From Spirabiliibacterium falconis (lineage in GTDB: Bacteria; Pseudomonadota; Gammaproteobacteria; Enterobacterales; Pasteurellaceae), in contig NZ_JABMIJ010000016.1 in NCBI RefSeq assembly GCF_014885015.1, positions 1 to 64,000 on the forward strand: a stretch of DNA of 64,000 nucleotides, written 5' to 3'. The notes under the pieces are model-generated. The model was given only the letters and a program-made list of their open reading frames with translations, ran no database searches and was not told where the DNA came from. Position numbers and translations under genes: made by a program. Positions 9,568 through 20,546 of the stretch are shown in pieces; positions within the stretch are counted from its first letter, which is position 1, and each line of letters starts with the position of its first letter.

Positions 9568-10129
9568 ATTGTGTTTTAACCTGCTCTTTTAATGTCGCAA
9601 TTTGTTGGCGCAAATTCCCCGTTAGCACATTGCCCGTGGTGGTGAATTGTTGCCCTTGAATACTGACCATTGTATCAGATGTTATATCTTGTGTCGTTAT
9701 ATTGACAACCGCACTTTGTGTTTTTAAGGTTTGAATACGACTGTCAGGCAATAAGCTTTGTACCAACACATTGTCTTTGAGATATAAAATCTTATCTTTG
9801 CTTAATGTTGCAACATCAGCACGTAACCGCCAGCTTTTTACCAGTTCACCCGTTTGTTTATTTTTTTGATACAAAAATACCTCGGGCGATGTGAATTGCG
9901 TTTCGCCATTGGTTTGAAAATAGGTTACGTTGTCGGCATCCGCCACATATTGCTTCGTGCCGTCAATCGCATAAACGGTGGTTTGCATGGCAGTGGCGAT
10001 ATAATCTGGCGCATCTTGTGGCTTGATTTTAGCAAGTGCGGTATCGTCATCTTGTTGATTTAATGTGAAATACCATCCGCCTAGCCCAAGCGCAATGATA
10101 AATAAAAAAATGTTCCAGCGCGAGCTCAC
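9548..10129 (-). CDS. lptC: LPS export protein LptC
   Basis: A bitopic inner-membrane protein that accepts LPS from LptB2FG and passes it to LptA. One N-terminal membrane anchor (about residues 6-23, NIFLFIIALGLGGWYF) precedes a periplasmic jellyroll domain; 193 residues match E. coli LptC (191). The start is a GTG at 10129 with AAAGGA 8 nt upstream. An ATG overlaps it in another frame and is at once followed by TGA, making a two-codon start-stop on top of the true start. First gene of the lptC-lptA-lptB-ptsN-rapZ operon. Confidence 0.92.
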   Translation of the reverse strand: MSSRWNIFLFIIALGLGGWYFTLNQQDDDTALAKIKPQDAPDYIATAMQTTVYAIDGTKQYVADADNVTYFQTNGETQFTSPEVFLYQKNKQTGELVKSWRLRADVATLSKDKILYLKDNVLVQSLLPDSRIQTLKTQSAVVNITTQDITSDTMVSIQGQQFTTTGNVLTGNLRQQIATLKEQVKTQYEINTQ

Positions 10130-10162
10130 ATGATTTTCCTTTCACTAATTCATTTTCGCCCC

Positions 10163-10168
10163 ATTCTA
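10163..10168 (-). promoter_or_regulatory. Extended -10 promoter of the lpt operon
   Basis: On the minus strand TGC-TAGAAT lies about 35 nt before the lptC start. This is an extended -10 element (TGn) with no good -35 box; the region 17 nt upstream reads GCACA. It is the best candidate promoter for the lptC-rapZ-tRNA operon. Confidence 0.5.
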
Positions 10169-10222
10169 GCACAAAGCATCCCAAATGTGCGTAGTACTTT
10201 TATGAAATGATGTGTGATTAAG

Positions 10223-10251
10223 TTGACATTAATGTTTATTTCATAGAATAT
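10223..10251 (+). promoter_or_regulatory. Sigma70-type promoter of the mla operon
   Basis: A consensus TTGACA (10223-10228) is followed after 17 nt by GAATAT (10246-10251); an overlapping TAGAAT gives 15-nt spacing. The mlaF start is 65 nt further on. It is back-to-back with the lpt promoter in the 186-bp divergent region. Confidence 0.6.
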
Positions 10252-10315
10252 CAACGCACATTTTGCCTAATGCGTGCTTTATGAAATAATAGACGCAGGC
10301 AGACAAAGGAAAACT

Positions 10316-11113
10316 ATGGCAGATTATTTAGTGGAAGTGAACAATCTCAGCTTCAACCGTGGTGAGCGTGTGATTTATGACAACTTGAATTTAAAAGTTG
10401 AAACGGGAAAAATTACCGCCATTATGGGACCGTCAGGGATTGGAAAAACCACACTTTTGAAATTGATTGGAGGGCAAATTGCCCCTGATTCAGGGACTAT
10501 TTTATTTGATGGTGTGGATCTGAGTTCACTTTCAACCCGTAAACTCTATCAGCTACGCAAGCGAATGGGCATGTTGTTTCAATCGGGAGCATTGTTTACA
10601 GATATGACCACATTCGATAATGTTGCGTTTGCGTTACGGGAGCATACGAATTTACCAGACGAATTGATAGCCCAACTTACATTGATGAAATTACACGCGG
10701 TAGGGTTGCGTGGTGCAGCACACTTGATGCCGTCTGAACTCTCAGGAGGAATGGCGCGGCGGGTAGCATTGGCTCGTGCAGTTGCTCTAGATCCTGATTT
10801 GGTGATGTATGACGAACCATTTACAGGACAAGATCCCATTAGCATGGGAGTGATTTTAAGTTTGATCAAACGTTTAAATCACACGTTGAAGTTAACCTCA
10901 ATAGTCGTGTCTCATGATGTACAAGAAGTATTGAGTATCGCTGATTATGCTTATATTGTGGCAGACAAAAAAGTGATTGCCGAAGGCACGCCTGAACAAT
11001 TAACGCGAAGTGATGATGCGCGGGTAATTCAGTTTTTAGCTGGGAACGAAGATGGACCAGTGCAATTCCACTATCCTGCTGCATCATCTTATACAGATGA
11101 GTTATTTTTATGA
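10316..11113 (+). CDS. mlaF: Phospholipid ABC transporter ATP-binding protein MlaF
   Basis: The ATPase of the MlaFEDB complex that keeps outer-membrane lipid asymmetry by moving phospholipids between MlaC and the inner membrane. It shows Walker [10 protein letters not shown] (residues 38-46), signature [14 protein letters not shown] and Walker [15 protein letters not shown] chose the ATG at 10316, which has AAAGGA upstream and begins MADYLVEV; an in-frame ATG at 10274 is too far upstream. It has 265 residues (E. coli 269). Its stop overlaps the mlaE start (ATGA). Confidence 0.96.
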   Translation: MADYLVEVNNLSFNRGERVIYDNLNLKVETGKITAIMGPSGIGKTTLLKLIGGQIAPDSGTILFDGVDLSSLSTRKLYQLRKRMGMLFQSGALFTDMTTFDNVAFALREHTNLPDELIAQLTLMKLHAVGLRGAAHLMPSELSGGMARRVALARAVALDPDLVMYDEPFTGQDPISMGVILSLIKRLNHTLKLTSIVVSHDVQEVLSIADYAYIVADKKVIAEGTPEQLTRSDDARVIQFLAGNEDGPVQFHYPAASSYTDELFL

Positions 11114-11892
11114 AACATGTAATCGCCATGCTCGGGCGTTGGGCAATTAACTCGCTAAAATCACTAGGGCGTTCAGGTATGATGCTATATGGAGCCCTAA
11201 TTGGTGTACCTAATCCGAAAATCTATGCGCCACTGTTTATCAAGCAGCTTTATGTGCTTGGGGTGCAGTCTATGTTGATTATTCTGCTCTCAGGGCTATT
11301 TATTGGAATGGTGCTCGGGTTGCAGGGCTATGTCGTTTTATCGGGATTTTCTGCTGAAACAAGCCTTGGGCAATTGGTGGCGTTATCCTTATTGCGTGAG
11401 CTTGCACCTGTTGTGACCGCACTTTTATTTGCAGGGCGTGCGGGCTCGGCGTTGACAGCAGAAATTGGTTTAATGAAAGCGACCGAACAATTATCTAGTA
11501 TGGAAATGATGGCAGTCGACCCATTACGACGTGTGATTGCCCCTCGTTTTTGGGCAGGTGTAGTCAGTATGCCATTATTAACATTATTATTTATGGCTGT
11601 TGGTATTTGGGGCGGTGCGTTGGTCGGCGTGGATTGGAAAGGTGTGGACAGCGGCAGTTTCTGGTCGGTTATGCAAAGTGCGGTGAGTTGGGGCACGGAT
11701 ATTGGCAATGGCATGATTAAAAGTGCGGTTTTTGCAATTACTGTGGTATGGATTGCCCTCTTTAATGGTTATGATGCCCTCCCCACTTCTGAGGGCATTA
11801 GCCGTGCAACAACGAAAACCGTCGTGCAGTCATCCTTGGCGGTGTTGGCATTGGATTTTATTTTAACCGCCATGATGTTCGGCGGGAATTAA
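11110..11892 (+). CDS. mlaE: Phospholipid ABC transporter permease MlaE
   Basis: The integral membrane permease of the Mla retrograde phospholipid system. It is a 260-residue hydrophobic MlaE-family protein with about five to six membrane segments and the typical [22 protein letters not shown]-type region (residues about 96-116) that contacts the ATPase. It starts in a 4-nt overlap with mlaF and is followed after 16 nt by mlaD. Two uptake signals fall in the coding region near its 3' end without disrupting it. Confidence 0.96.
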   Translation: MKHVIAMLGRWAINSLKSLGRSGMMLYGALIGVPNPKIYAPLFIKQLYVLGVQSMLIILLSGLFIGMVLGLQGYVVLSGFSAETSLGQLVALSLLRELAPVVTALLFAGRAGSALTAEIGLMKATEQLSSMEMMAVDPLRRVIAPRFWAGVVSMPLLTLLFMAVGIWGGALVGVDWKGVDSGSFWSVMQSAVSWGTDIGNGMIKSAVFAITVVWIALFNGYDALPTSEGISRATTKTVVQSSLAVLALDFILTAMMFGGN

Positions 11893-11908
11893 GACGAAGG
11901 ATAAAAAA

Positions 11909-12400
11909 ATGCGTCAAGCAGTAAAATATGAATTTTGGGTTGGATTATTTCTATTGTGCGCTATTGCAGCACTCGTATTCTTAGGCTTAAGAGTTGCTAA
12001 TGTGCAAGGATTTGGAGAAAATAAAACCTATACGATACAGGCAACCTTTACCAATATTGGTGGTCTAAAATTGCGTTCACCCGTTAAGGCGGGGGGCGTT
12101 GTGATTGGGCGAGTGAGCGACATTAGCCTTGATGCGCAAACGTATCAACCGTTAGTCAAAATCAACATTGATCAAGCCTATAACCATATTCCTGAAACCA
12201 GTTCATTGTCGATTAAAACCGCAGGTTTACTGGGAGAGCAATATATTGCACTCAATATTGGTTTTGACGATGGCAGTGTTGCTATGTTAAAAAATGGTGA
12301 TACGATCCATGACACCACCTCGGCAATGGTTTTAGAAGATTTAGTCGGGCAGTTTTTATACGGTGATAAACAAGCCAGCCCTGATACTGATGAAAAATAA
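11909..12400 (+). CDS. mlaD: Phospholipid transporter substrate-binding protein MlaD
   Basis: An MCE-domain protein anchored in the inner membrane that forms a hexameric ring above MlaE and receives lipid from or gives it to MlaC. One N-terminal membrane helix (about residues 8-27) leads into an MCE domain with F-x-N-I-G-G-L-K and K-A-G-G-V-V-I-G-R-V segments. At 163 residues it is slightly shorter than the E. coli protein (183), mainly at the C-terminus. The ribosome binding site is GAAGGA. Confidence 0.95.
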   Translation: MRQAVKYEFWVGLFLLCAIAALVFLGLRVANVQGFGENKTYTIQATFTNIGGLKLRSPVKAGGVVIGRVSDISLDAQTYQPLVKINIDQAYNHIPETSSLSIKTAGLLGEQYIALNIGFDDGSVAMLKNGDTIHDTTSAMVLEDLVGQFLYGDKQASPDTDEK

Positions 12401-12423
12401 GACAAGAATTTAAAGGAGAAGTT

Positions 12424-13059
12424 ATGTTAAAACATGCACAAACATTATTGAAACTTGGGGTGTTGCTATTGGCAGGCTTGCTTGCATTAAATGTGGCACA
12501 AGCACAAGAAACACCGTATTCGCTGATGAAAAATGCAACAGATAAATTATTTAATGACATTAATTCAAATCAAGCCAAAATTAAGCAAGATCCAAATTAT
12601 TTACGTACAATCGTTCGCAATGATTTAATGCCATTTGTGCACGTCAATTATGCGGCATCACTGGTGTTAGGGCAACATTATCAAAGTACAACGCCAGAGC
12701 AGCGTACACGCTATTTTAATGCGTTCGGACAATTTATTGAGCAAACCTATGCACAAGTATTAACGCTTTATAAAGGACAAAAAATTCAGTTGGAAAAAGA
12801 AAAACCACTAGCAAATCAAACTATTGTGACCCAGCGTGTCAATATTTTACAACAAAATGCTGCACCGATTCGCTTGGATTTTAAATGGCGTAAAAATACG
12901 AAAACAGGGCAATGGCAAGCCTATGATATGGCAGCCGATGGCGTGAGTATGGTTGAAACGAAGAAAAATGAATGGAGTAATATTTTACGCACCAAAGGTA
13001 TTGATGCCCTTATTAGCCAAATTGAAAAAAGTGCGGCACAGCCGATAGTGATTAAGTAG
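12424..13059 (+). CDS. mlaC: Phospholipid-binding periplasmic protein MlaC
   Basis: A soluble periplasmic shuttle that carries phospholipids between the outer-membrane MlaA complex and inner-membrane MlaFEDB. An N-terminal signal peptide ends near the AQA site around residue 27 (LLALNVAQA). The Tol_Ttg2-type domain follows, with RTIVRNDLMPFVHVNYAASLVLG being typical. It has 211 residues, the usual length. AAAGGAG lies 5 nt before the start. It lies between mlaD and mlaB, as in E. coli. Confidence 0.95.
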   Translation: MLKHAQTLLKLGVLLLAGLLALNVAQAQETPYSLMKNATDKLFNDINSNQAKIKQDPNYLRTIVRNDLMPFVHVNYAASLVLGQHYQSTTPEQRTRYFNAFGQFIEQTYAQVLTLYKGQKIQLEKEKPLANQTIVTQRVNILQQNAAPIRLDFKWRKNTKTGQWQAYDMAADGVSMVETKKNEWSNILRTKGIDALISQIEKSAAQPIVIK

Positions 13060-13066
13060 GCATATT

Positions 13067-13378
13067 TTGGTATTGCAATGGCGTACAGCCCCAACAGCGA
13101 TTGGGGCGAAATTGACATTAATAGGTGATTTGACGCGTGATAGTTTGCTACCGCTATGGCAAGCACGTGAGACGTTGACCGACACGGTTGAATGTTTAGA
13201 TATTGAACTTGCAGAACTTGCTACGCTGGATTCGGCGGGGTTTGCTTTGTTATGTGATATTATTCATTTTTATGCGCAAAAAAGCCAAGTGCGGTTACAC
13301 CATGCACCTGCGATTTTGCGTGATTTAGCATTATTATATGAGTTAAATAAATGGCTAGATGCCTTTATTGTGGAGTAA
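13067..13378 (+). CDS. mlaB: STAS-domain protein MlaB
   Basis: A cytoplasmic STAS-domain subunit that binds MlaF and stabilises the transporter. The 103-residue protein contains LTLIGDLTRDSLLPLWQARE near its start and LDSAGFALL, the loop that in STAS proteins carries the conserved serine. I place the start at the TTG at 13067, 6 nt after AGTAGG; a second TTG lies two codons later. Non-ATG initiation may hold its level below that of its partners, which is inference. Confidence 0.88.
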   Translation: MVLQWRTAPTAIGAKLTLIGDLTRDSLLPLWQARETLTDTVECLDIELAELATLDSAGFALLCDIIHFYAQKSQVRLHHAPAILRDLALLYELNKWLDAFIVE

Positions 13379-13384
13379 AAATAA

Positions 13385-13645
13385 ATGGATGCCTCTGAGA
13401 TTGAACAGCTTTTGCGCCAATCATTAAGCCTTGATGAAGTGTATGTAGAGGGTGAAAATGCACACTTTAATGTGGTTGCGGTTAGCGATCAATTTGCCCA
13501 AATGAGCAAAGTGAAGCAGCAACAGCTCATTTATGCACCCTTGATGGAACATATTGCGCGTAATGATATTCACGCATTATCAATAAAAACATATACTAAA
13601 GCAAAATGGAAGCAGGCTTGCATGCTTAACGGTGTGAAAGCGTAA
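13385..13645 (+). CDS. ibaG: BolA-family protein IbaG
   Basis: A small BolA-like protein of 86 residues, the family that pairs with monothiol glutaredoxins and Fe-S clusters; in E. coli IbaG (YrbA) is linked to acid stress. It shows the BolA pattern of an early VEGENAHFNVVAVSDQF stretch, a mid-protein LIYAPL and HALSIKTYTKAKW near the C-terminus. It sits between mlaB and murA, exactly as in E. coli, 6 nt after mlaB. Confidence 0.92.
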   Translation: MDASEIEQLLRQSLSLDEVYVEGENAHFNVVAVSDQFAQMSKVKQQQLIYAPLMEHIARNDIHALSIKTYTKAKWKQACMLNGVKA

Positions 13646-13658
13646 TTAACACGTGTAA

Positions 13659-14930
<1,272 letters not shown>

Positions 14931-14944
14931 GAATGAAAAATATT

Positions 14945-14971
14945 AAAAGTGCGGTCATCACCGCACTTTTT
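14945..14971 (+). terminator. Paired uptake signals acting as murA terminator
   Basis: AAAAGTGCGGT (14945-14955) and ACCGCACTTTT (14960-14970) form an 11-bp stem with a 4-nt CATC loop and end in a T-run. It closes the mla-murA operon. Confidence 0.85.
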
Positions 14972-15031
14972 ACATTAATCGCTATCAATTTCTCAAAAGC
15001 ACATTAAACTACGTAAAAATCACACTATAGG

Positions 15032-15060
15032 CTTGAGATTACAATCTTAGCCCCCATATA
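15032..15060 (+). promoter_or_regulatory. lon: Sigma32-type heat-shock promoter of lon
   Basis: CTTGAG (15032-15037), a 14-nt spacer and CCCCATATA (15052-15060) match the sigma32 consensus (CTTGAA, 13-15 nt, CCCCATnT). It lies 37 nt before the lon start, as expected for this heat-shock gene. Confidence 0.8.
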
Positions 15061-15096
15061 GCCTTAACTAACGACCATTTTTAAGAGAGAAGAATA

Positions 15097-17505
15097 ATGA
15101 GTGCAAGAACAACCACCAAAAAACAGATTCCCGTTCTACCACTGCGTGATGTTGTGGTATTTCCCTTTATGGTGATGCCATTATTCGTCGGGCGCGATAA
15201 GTCGATCAATAGCCTTAAATATGCGATGGATAATGGCAAAGAATTACTATTAGTTGCACAAAAAAATGCCGAACAAGAGAACCCACAGCGTGATGATATT
15301 TATGATTACGGCACATTGGTACATGTTATTCAGTTGCTTAATTTGCCTGATGGTACTGTAAAAGTACTTGTTGAGGGCAAAAGTCGTGCAAAAATCAAAC
15401 AATATTATGATGACGATGAGCGTATTAGTGCTGATGTTAGCATCTTAGCTGATGAATTAGGCGATGAGCAAGAGCTCGCTGTACTCAGTAAAAGTGCGGT
15501 TGATGAATTTGAATCTTACATTGCCATCAACAAAAAAGTGCAACCTGAAGTTGTGGCAGCATTGCGTAAAATAGATGATCCTGTGCGTTTAAGCGATACG
15601 CTATCTGCACATATGCCGATCGCATTAAAACATAAGCAAACATTGCTTGAGAAAAACAGCGTTATAGCACGTTTTGAATTTCTTATTGCGACAATGCATT
15701 CTGAGTTAGATATTTTGCAAGTGGAAAAACGTATTCGTAATCGCGTCAAAAAACAAATGGAAAAGAGTCAGCGAGATTATTATCTTAATGAGCAGATGAA
15801 AGCCATTCAAAAAGAGTTAGGCGACAGCGAGGGCGGTAGTGACGAAATAGACACGCTTCGTCAAAAAATTCTTGATGCAAAAATGCCGAAAGATGTGCAA
15901 GAAAAAGCAGAAACTGAATTGCAAAAATTACGAATGATGTCGCCAATGTCGGCAGAAGCAACCGTGGTACGCAGCTACATTGAATGGTTGATACAAGTGC
16001 CATGGCATAAGCGAAGCAAAGTTAAAAAAGATTTAGATAACGCTCAAAAAGTGCTTGATGCTGACCATTATGGCCTAGAGCGTGTGAAAGAGCGGATCTT
16101 GGAATATCTTGCCGTGCAGACGCGTTTAAACCAAGTGAAAGGACCTATTCTTTGCCTTGTGGGACCACCGGGCGTTGGGAAAACATCTTTAGGGCAGTCT
16201 ATTGCGAATGCAACAGGGCGAAAATATGTGCGTATGGCACTTGGTGGGGTGCGTGATGAAGCGGAAATTCGTGGGCATCGTAAAACGTATATCGGATCGT
16301 TACCAGGTAAATTAATGCAAAAAATGGCGAAAGTCGGTGTGAAAAATCCGCTCTTTTTGCTTGATGAAATTGATAAAATGTCATCAGATATGCGTGGTGA
16401 CCCAGCGTCTGCGTTGCTTGAAGTGCTAGATCCTGAACAAAATAATGCTTTCAGTGATCACTATTTAGAAGTGGATTATGATTTATCCGATGTGATGTTT
16501 GTGGCCACATCTAATTCAATGAATATTCCAACGCCACTGCTGGATCGTATGGAAGTGATTCGTCTTTCAGGTTATACCGAAGATGAAAAGCTGAATATTG
16601 CGAAACAGCATTTGCTTGCGAAACAAATGGAACGTAATGGATTGAAAAAAGGTGAATTGAGTGTGGACGATAGTGCCATTTTAGGCATTATTCGTTACTA
16701 CACGCGAGAAGCTGGTGTACGCTCATTAGAGCGTGAAATTTCTAAAATTTGTCGTCGAGCAGTGAAAACGCTGCTATTGAATAAGAAGAAAAAATCATTG
16801 CGTGTCAGTGAGAAAAATCTACATGATTATCTCGGTGTGAAACGCTTTGAATACGGTAAAGCAGATACCGAAAATCGTATTGGAGAAGTCACTGGATTGG
16901 CGTGGACAGAAGTCGGGGGGGATTTGCTGACGATTGAAACAGCCAGTGTTGCTGGAAAGGGCAAATTGGTTTATACCGGCTCGCTTGGCGATGTCATGAA
17001 AGAGTCTATCCAAGCGGCGATGACCGTGGTGCGAGCCCGAGCGGAGCGATTGGGCATTAATGCTGATTTTTACGAAAAACGTGATATTCATGTGCATGTG
17101 CCAGAGGGAGCAACACCAAAAGACGGCCCTAGTGCAGGGATTGCAATGTGTACCGCACTTGTATCAAGTTTAACAGGAAACCCTGTACGCGCTGATGTGG
17201 CTATGACGGGTGAAATCACGCTTCGTGGCAAAGTCTTGCCAATTGGAGGACTAAAAGAAAAATTATTAGCTGCCCATCGCGGTGGTATTAAGACGGTGTT
17301 AATTCCAAAAGATAACGTCAAAGATTTGGAAGACATTCCAGACAACGTCAAAGCCCAGTTGGTTATTCATCCTGTAGAAAATATTGATCAAGTTCTGTCT
17401 TATGCGTTGGCGAATCCACCTGAAGGCATTGAGTTGGTTAAACCTGTGATCGCAACAGCGAAAAAGCGTGTGCGGAAAACACCAAGCCCAAAAATGGTAA
17501 ATTAA
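15097..17505 (+). CDS. lon: ATP-dependent protease Lon (La)
   Basis: A cytoplasmic hexameric AAA+ serine protease that degrades misfolded and short-lived regulatory proteins. The LAN substrate-binding domain begins at [13 protein letters not shown], Walker A is GPPGVGKTS with Lys362, and the proteolytic Ser679-Lys722 dyad lies in PKDGPSAG and GGLKEKL. These positions match E. coli Lon. It has 802 residues; the extra length is a basic C-terminal tail. The AGAGAGAAG ribosome binding site is good. Its usual neighbours clpX and hupB are absent; ppiD follows after a terminator. Confidence 0.98.
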   Translation: MSARTTTKKQIPVLPLRDVVVFPFMVMPLFVGRDKSINSLKYAMDNGKELLLVAQKNAEQENPQRDDIYDYGTLVHVIQLLNLPDGTVKVLVEGKSRAKIKQYYDDDERISADVSILADELGDEQELAVLSKSAVDEFESYIAINKKVQPEVVAALRKIDDPVRLSDTLSAHMPIALKHKQTLLEKNSVIARFEFLIATMHSELDILQVEKRIRNRVKKQMEKSQRDYYLNEQMKAIQKELGDSEGGSDEIDTLRQKILDAKMPKDVQEKAETELQKLRMMSPMSAEATVVRSYIEWLIQVPWHKRSKVKKDLDNAQKVLDADHYGLERVKERILEYLAVQTRLNQVKGPILCLVGPPGVGKTSLGQSIANATGRKYVRMALGGVRDEAEIRGHRKTYIGSLPGKLMQKMAKVGVKNPLFLLDEIDKMSSDMRGDPASALLEVLDPEQNNAFSDHYLEVDYDLSDVMFVATSNSMNIPTPLLDRMEVIRLSGYTEDEKLNIAKQHLLAKQMERNGLKKGELSVDDSAILGIIRYYTREAGVRSLEREISKICRRAVKTLLLNKKKKSLRVSEKNLHDYLGVKRFEYGKADTENRIGEVTGLAWTEVGGDLLTIETASVAGKGKLVYTGSLGDVMKESIQAAMTVVRARAERLGINADFYEKRDIHVHVPEGATPKDGPSAGIAMCTALVSSLTGNPVRADVAMTGEITLRGKVLPIGGLKEKLLAAHRGGIKTVLIPKDNVKDLEDIPDNVKAQLVIHPVENIDQVLSYALANPPEGIELVKPVIATAKKRVRKTPSPKMVN

Positions 17506-17512
17506 TCTTGTT

Positions 17513-17538
17513 CGCCAAGCCGTGTGCTTGGCGTTTTT
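17513..17538 (+). terminator. lon terminator
   Basis: CGCCAAGC (17513-17520) and GCTTGGCG (17526-17533) form an 8-bp stem followed by TTTTT, directly after the lon stop. Confidence 0.9.
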
Positions 17539-17557
17539 ATAAAGTGCGGTCGCCTAG

Positions 17558-17586
17558 TTGACAGTATCGGTAAAGTAGCCGATCAT
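17558..17586 (+). promoter_or_regulatory. ppiD: Promoter of ppiD
   Basis: A consensus TTGACA (17558-17563) and, 17 nt on, GATCAT (17581-17586) lie between the lon terminator and ppiD. The start codon is about 55 nt further on. Confidence 0.55.
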
Positions 17587-17640
17587 AGGGCTTTTAAGAA
17601 AAGCAGCTTAAGCATTAAAATTAAAGGTGGTAAATCTGTT

Positions 17641-19512
17641 ATGATGGAAAAATTGAGCAGCGGTGTTGGTGGCTGGGTTTGGAAAGTCATTTTCGCGTTG
17701 ATATCTGTATCTTTTGTATTAGGTGGTGTTGGTACCTATTTGGTGGGGCGAGTCGATACCTCTGCGGCGAAAGTAAATGGGGAAGAAATTAGCCAGCATA
17801 CGTTTCAAACTGCATTGCAACAGCAAACACGTTCAATGGGGGAGCAGATGGGGCCGCAGTTCGCACAACTGATGGATTCTCCTGAATTTGTGGCGAGCCT
17901 TCGTAAAAATGTCATTGATAATTTAATTGATGAAGCCCTGTTAGTGCAATACGTTAATGCCTTAGGCCTAGTTGCCAGTGATGAGCAAATTAAGCGTTAT
18001 ATTATTAGCCAGTCCGCGTTTCAAAAAGCGGGTAAATTTGATAATGAACTTTATCAACAATTTTTGCGTGTTAATGGGTTGAATTCAGATTACTATGCTC
18101 AAAGTTTACGCAGTGGTATTGTGATGAACCAATTACAGCAAGGATTGCTTGGTTCGAAAACAGTCAGTGATGCCCAACTGGCTATACTCAATGAGCAGCT
18201 TTATCAAACGCGTGAAGTAAATTTAACACCTTTGCCGATAGTGGGATTGTTGGATAAGCAAGAGATTAGCGAGCAAGAGATCAGCGAGTATTATGATGCC
18301 CATAAATCGGCTTTTGCCGTGCCAGAGCAGGTAAAAGTAGAATATATCGACATTGCAAAACCTGATATTGAAAAACATATTAAGGTCAGTGATGTCGAAA
18401 TCGCACAATATTATCAAGACCACAAAAGTGATTTTGCACAAAATCGTCAGCATTTAGCCCATATTCAAGTTAGCACTGAAGCACAAGCGAATCAACTTTA
18501 TCAGCAACTTGAACAAGGAGCGGATTTTGCCGAACTGGCTAAAGCACATTCAAACGATAAGCTAAGTGCGGTTAATGGTGGCGATTTAAGCTGGAGTAAA
18601 GCAGGTGCATTCCCTGCAAAATTTGAACAAGCAGCTGATAATACTGCCGTAGGTGAAGTGAGTAAACCTGTTGAAGTAGATGGTGCATATCACATTATCA
18701 AAGTGCTTGCGCGTGAAGATAATGCGCCGAGCTTGGAGCAAGTTAAAGGGCAAATTGAGCAAGCGATTCGTAACGAACTATCCGCAACAGATTTTTATCG
18801 CATAGAAAAAGAAGCGGCTGAAAAGGCCTTTGAAAATCAAGCATCGCTGGATGATGTTGAAAAAGTCGTAGGTAAAACAGCACAGACCACGGCATTTTTC
18901 ACCCGTCAAGACGTGCCAACAGCACTCAATTTTTCCAATGTGGTATATAACATTTTCGATACTGATTTATTACAAGGTGGTGTGAATTCAGAGGCGATTA
19001 ATGTTGGGGATCAACACTCAATTATACTGCGAGTCGTAGAACATAAACCCGCTGGCACGCGTAGTCTAGATGATGCAAAAGCCGACATAATTGCTTATTT
19101 GAAACGTGAAAAAGCCTATGCAGAGCTGATGAGTCAAGCTAAAAGTGCGGTCGAAGAGCTTAATCAAGGCAAACATCCTACCTTGCCTGAGGGAGTAACA
19201 TTAAGTCAGAAAATACAAGCATTTGTCTATGTCAACACCCAAGACGTACAATTGCGTGATGGTATTTTTAGTATCAAACCAACGCAAGATAAGGCTGATT
19301 ATGCGGTGATTGAAAATGGACAAGGCGATGTGTTCATTGCCAAGTTGATTCGTGTTAGCCAAGGTAAGGTTGATGAAAAACAAGTGCAAGCGATTCGTCA
19401 GGCTTATTTACAAAATGAGCAAGCACAAGCATACCGTCGCTTAATTCAGGCATTGCGTGAGCAAGCCAAAATAGAAATTAATAATGAGTTTATCGCTCAG
19501 CAAGAAAATTAA
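17641..19512 (+). CDS. ppiD: Periplasmic folding chaperone PpiD
   Basis: A membrane-anchored periplasmic chaperone at the exit of the Sec translocon with one parvulin-like domain. A single N-terminal membrane helix (about residues 13-35, WKVIFALISVSFVLGGVG) is followed by a SurA_N-type region and a parvulin domain around residues 260-360 (AHIQVSTEAQANQLYQQLEQ, FAELAKAHSNDKLSAVNGGDL). It has 623 residues, as in E. coli. I chose the ATG at 17641 because the extension upstream covers the promoter; the ATG at 17644 is equally possible. Confidence 0.94.
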   Translation: MMEKLSSGVGGWVWKVIFALISVSFVLGGVGTYLVGRVDTSAAKVNGEEISQHTFQTALQQQTRSMGEQMGPQFAQLMDSPEFVASLRKNVIDNLIDEALLVQYVNALGLVASDEQIKRYIISQSAFQKAGKFDNELYQQFLRVNGLNSDYYAQSLRSGIVMNQLQQGLLGSKTVSDAQLAILNEQLYQTREVNLTPLPIVGLLDKQEISEQEISEYYDAHKSAFAVPEQVKVEYIDIAKPDIEKHIKVSDVEIAQYYQDHKSDFAQNRQHLAHIQVSTEAQANQLYQQLEQGADFAELAKAHSNDKLSAVNGGDLSWSKAGAFPAKFEQAADNTAVGEVSKPVEVDGAYHIIKVLAREDNAPSLEQVKGQIEQAIRNELSATDFYRIEKEAAEKAFENQASLDDVEKVVGKTAQTTAFFTRQDVPTALNFSNVVYNIFDTDLLQGGVNSEAINVGDQHSIILRVVEHKPAGTRSLDDAKADIIAYLKREKAYAELMSQAKSAVEELNQGKHPTLPEGVTLSQKIQAFVYVNTQDVQLRDGIFSIKPTQDKADYAVIENGQGDVFIAKLIRVSQGKVDEKQVQAIRQAYLQNEQAQAYRRLIQALREQAKIEINNEFIAQQEN

Positions 19513-19517
19513 TCATA

Positions 19518-19546
19518 AATCCCCACGATTGTGGGGATTATTTTTA
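19518..19546 (+). terminator. ppiD terminator
   Basis: AATCCCCAC (19518-19526), loop GATT, GTGGGGATT (19531-19539), then a T-run. Confidence 0.9.
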
Positions 19547-19565
19547 GAAAAAACCGACAATTTTA

Positions 19566-19595
19566 TTGGCTATTTGGTTTGATTTATGGTATAAA
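19566..19595 (+). promoter_or_regulatory. Promoter of rpsB-tsf
   Basis: TTGGCT (19566-19571), an 18-nt spacer and TATAAA (19590-19595) preceded by TGG, an extended -10. It leaves an unusually long leader of about 130 nt before rpsB. Confidence 0.65.
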
Positions 19596-19601
19596 TTGCG
19601 C

Positions 19602-19734
19602 CGTCTATGCCTTTAGGCAAGATATTTTGATTAATTTAAACATCACACACATATCTCACACTGCTTGTCGGGGTGCCAAACGGTCGATAAAGCAGGATAT
19701 GTGGAGGCTAAACCCCAATATAAGGATTATTATT
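19602..19734 (+). promoter_or_regulatory. Long structured 5' leader of rpsB
   Basis: The leader is about 130 nt and has GC-rich stretches that can pair (CGGGGTGCC near 19670, GGCTAAACCCC near 19706) before the AAGGATTATT ribosome binding region. In gamma-proteobacteria ribosomal protein S2 represses its own operon through the rpsB leader; this leader is a candidate for the same control. The exact fold was not computed. Confidence 0.4.
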
Positions 19735-20484
19735 ATGGCACAAGTTTCAATGCGCGATATGCTTCAAGCTGGCGTACATTTCGGTCACCAAACTCGTTAC
19801 TGGAATCCAAAAATGAAATCATACATCTTTGGACCACGCAACGGTGTTCACATTATCAACCTTGAAAAAACCGTACCAATGTTTAACGAAGCTCTTGCAG
19901 AGTTAACGCGTATTGCAGGTAATGGCGGTAAAATTTTATTTGTTGGTACAAAACGTGCAGCGACTGAAGCAGTGCAAGAAGCGGCAGTAAGTTGTAACCA
20001 ATATTTTGTAAATCACCGCTGGTTAGGTGGTATGTTGACTAACTGGAAAACAGTGCGTCAATCAATCAAACGTTTAAAAGATTTAGAAGCACAATCTCAA
20101 GACGGCACATTTGATAAATTAACCAAAAAAGAAGCGTTGATGCGTACTCGTGAAATGGAAAAACTTGAGCATAGCTTAGGTGGTATCAAAGATATGGGTG
20201 GTTTACCAGATGCGATTTTTGTAATTGCAGCAGATCACGAACATATTGCCATCAAAGAAGCTAACAATTTGGGTATTCCAGTGTTTGCAGTCGTTGATAC
20301 CAATACCAACCCAGATGGTGTTGATTACATCATTCCAGGTAACGATGATGCAGCGCGTGCAATTCAATTATATTTAACAGCAGCAGCGGCTGCGGTGAAC
20401 GAAGGTCGCGAGCAATCAAAACCACAAGTTACCGAAGAGAGCTTTGCTGGCGAAGCACAAGAAGAAGCACCAGCAGCAGAATAG
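19735..20484 (+). CDS. rpsB: 30S ribosomal protein S2
   Basis: Ribosomal protein uS2 of the small subunit, needed for S1 binding and initiation. The N-terminus [20 protein letters not shown] is typical, and [13 protein letters not shown] and [20 protein letters not shown] are S2 signatures. It has 249 residues (E. coli 241), with an acidic Ala/Glu-rich tail. The start at 19735 is preceded by AAGGA; the frame is open further upstream but that part is leader. It is followed by an attenuating hairpin and tsf. Confidence 0.98.
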   Translation: MAQVSMRDMLQAGVHFGHQTRYWNPKMKSYIFGPRNGVHIINLEKTVPMFNEALAELTRIAGNGGKILFVGTKRAATEAVQEAAVSCNQYFVNHRWLGGMLTNWKTVRQSIKRLKDLEAQSQDGTFDKLTKKEALMRTREMEKLEHSLGGIKDMGGLPDAIFVIAADHEHIAIKEANNLGIPVFAVVDTNTNPDGVDYIIPGNDDAARAIQLYLTAAAAAVNEGREQSKPQVTEESFAGEAQEEAPAAE

Positions 20485-20546
20485 TATTGTCACGTGATGT
20501 AATAAGGCAATACGCCCTTATTAACCACACAATAACGAATTGGTTA

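Noticed and set aside
19665-19710. TPP riboswitch suggested by GGGGTGCC before rpsB
   Set aside because: The matching GGCTGAGA half is missing and the gene is ribosomal; the resemblance is by chance.
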